From: an uncultured Verrucomicrobiota bacterium
GTDB lineage: Bacteria; Verrucomicrobiota; Verrucomicrobiae; Verrucomicrobiales; DEV007
NCBI GenBank assembly: GCA_902591645.1
Contig: CACJBM010000026.1
Span: 1-25,748 of the forward strand
Length of the DNA stretch: 25,748 nucleotides
Direction: 5' to 3'
The translations under genes were made by a program, and so were the position numbers. The notes beneath the pieces were generated by a model that made no database searches, was not told the DNA's origin, and was given only the letters and a program-made list of their open reading frames with translations. Every line of letters starts with the position of its first letter. Positions within the stretch are counted from its first letter, which is position 1. Shown here piece by piece: positions 24,661 through 25,748 of this stretch.

Positions 24661-25741
24661 TTTAAAATCAGGTGATCAGCTATCTCAGGAAAAATCACCT
24701 AACATAGCAAACCGCGGAATTCTTCTTGAAGGAAAAGTAGAATCATCTGAACCGAATGGTGTAATCATTGCTCAGGGAGGTGACGCACAAGGATTCGCGT
24801 TATTATTACACAACAGACATCTTCGCTTTATAACTTGTGTTAACGGACAAATAAGCAGGGTCCAGACCAAAGACCCTCTCTCTTCATTGAACTTTAACTT
24901 CAAAGCCAAAATGACATCTGAGGGAGATGTCTTTATATCCATTAATAATAAATTATCTGGATCAGGCAAAGTTACCCCCCTGAAGATTATGCCAATTGAT
25001 GGGCTAGCTGTCGGATCTGATCCTGGCGGCAGTGTCGGCGAATATGAACCAGATTATCCTATTAAAGGGAATGCTCAGCTCAATTTGAAACTTCTTCCGC
25101 TAAAGGGCAAGCCTGCCACAAAAGGGCCATTAGAACAAATTCAGGATGAGCCTGACCTGCCTAGAGTTTTAATCATTGGAGATTCAATTTCCATTGGTTA
25201 CACAATACCTGTCCGAGAGATTCTAGAAAATTTTGCCAATGTTCACCGCCCACCTGCAAATTGCGCTTCTACTAAACACGGGCTAAAAAGTATCAATAAA
25301 TGGTTAGGAAATAAAAAATGGGATGTGATTCATTTTAATTGGGGACTACATGATTTGAAGTACATGGGGCCAAAAGGAGAAAATCTCGCGGATCCCAATA
25401 TTCCATCAAATAAACAACAAGTCCCTATTGAAGAGTACAGTAAGAATCTGGATCAGCTGGTTCAAACAATGAAAAAAACAGGAGCCCAATTAATATGGAG
25501 AAACACAACTCCCGTCCCAGAAGGCTCGAAAGGCCGTGTAGTCGGAGACTCAGACAAATACAATAAAGCGGCTACGAAAATTATGGTGAAATATGGAATA
25601 CCCACCAATGACCTGTACAACTTTTCTAAAGAAAATTGGGATGAGGTAGGCCGCAAAGCAAATGTGCATTTCACCCCTCAGGGGTCAAAACAATTAGCAA
25701 CTTTAGTAGCTGAATCTATTGCTAGTCAGTTGAAGAGATAA
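24641..25741 (+). CDS. Lectin-like domain plus SGNH/GDSL hydrolase, in the -1 frame after the sulfatase; start missing
   Basis: The frame is open from 24620 to the TAA at 25739-25741 and overlaps the sulfatase end in the -1 register. The coding content begins at once (SLKSGDQLSQ, then GVIIAQGGDAQGFALLLHNR, then PIDGLAVGSDPGGSVGEY), which is the concanavalin-A-like tail seen on many PVC sulfatases. An SGNH hydrolase follows from about 25160: GDSISIGY (block I Ser), HFNWGLHDL (block III-like) and NVHFTPQGS (block V His). The Asp three residues before the block V His is not present. No ATG, GTG or TTG exists in this frame before TTG 24887, which would cut the lectin domain, and ATG 24911 is worse. 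The part is therefore probably translated as a fusion with the sulfatase (about 932 aa in all) through slippage at 24629-24638, or the gene is split by a one-base deletion. A deacylase acting with the sulfatase on the same glycan is the likely role. Confidence 0.75.
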   Translation, partial: NDQESFSLKSGDQLSQEKSPNIANRGILLEGKVESSEPNGVIIAQGGDAQGFALLLHNRHLRFITCVNGQISRVQTKDPLSSLNFNFKAKMTSEGDVFISINNKLSGSGKVTPLKIMPIDGLAVGSDPGGSVGEYEPDYPIKGNAQLNLKLLPLKGKPATKGPLEQIQDEPDLPRVLIIGDSISIGYTIPVREILENFANVHRPPANCASTKHGLKSINKWLGNKKWDVIHFNWGLHDLKYMGPKGENLADPNIPSNKQQVPIEEYSKNLDQLVQTMKKTGAQLIWRNTTPVPEGSKGRVVGDSDKYNKAATKIMVKYGIPTNDLYNFSKENWDEVGRKANVHFTPQGSKQLATLVAESIASQLKR

Positions 25742-25748
25742 TTCTGAA

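Noticed and set aside
24887..25741. SGNH hydrolase as an independent gene starting at TTG 24887
   Set aside because: This start would cut through the lectin-like domain and leave no signal peptide on an otherwise exported-type enzyme; coding similarity clearly begins 240 bp earlier.

Overview
The window most likely comes from a marine, heterotrophic member of the PVC group, probably Verrucomicrobiota. The evidence is family content: a DUF1549/DUF1553 plus DUF1501 pair, a Rhodopirellula/Verrucomicrobium-type ECF sigma factor followed by a FecR-LamG protein, a Cys-type sulfatase, several exported esterases, a vanadium-haloperoxidase-like protein, and secreted proteins that end in a small beta-rich module typical of Verrucomicrobiota. 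Base composition looks moderately AT-rich. The taxonomic call is inference, because there is no rRNA or other marker in the window.

Layout. (1) 1 to about 3.86 kb is the right-hand part of an integrated element. It holds a complete tyrosine recombinase, a 58-aa ORF 3 bp behind it with its own terminator, an excisionase-like small protein leading a three-gene leftward operon that runs off the window, one unknown coiled-coil-like protein and one 41-aa single-TM micro-ORF. The element stops just after the 3' end of the DUF1501 gene. (2) 3.87-8.2 kb is a leftward DUF1549/DUF1553 to DUF1501 operon. (3) 8.35-12.29 kb is the divergent operon: ECF sigma factor, FecR-LamG membrane protein, exported alpha/beta hydrolase and SAM methyltransferase. 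(4) 12.27-14.35 kb is a leftward vanadium-haloperoxidase-like gene that overlaps the methyltransferase tail by 18 bp. (5) 14.48-16.25 kb is tgt-yajC, closed by a strong terminator. (6) 16.38-21.28 kb is one 1634-aa secreted protein with five LamG domains joined by calcium-binding TSP3-like linkers. (7) 21.3-25.74 kb holds an exported COG4099-type hydrolase (leftward), an exported MsrA, and a sulfatase followed in the -1 frame by a lectin-like domain and an SGNH hydrolase.

Together, regions 2, 3, 6 and 7 read as a surface and periplasmic system for handling sulfated and acylated polysaccharide: binding (LamG), desulfation (sulfatase), de-esterification (three hydrolases) and sigma/FecR-type control. 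This is inference from families and neighbourhood.

The most notable signal is at 24629-24660. The sulfatase ends in an A9 tract that contains a canonical A-AAA-AAC heptamer, directly followed by the TAA stop and a perfect 9-bp stem-loop. The next reading frame (-1) is open from before that point but has no ATG, GTG or TTG for about 245 bp. The two halves therefore look like a single sulfatase-lectin-SGNH protein joined by frameshifting or slippage, or else split by a one-base homopolymer deletion.
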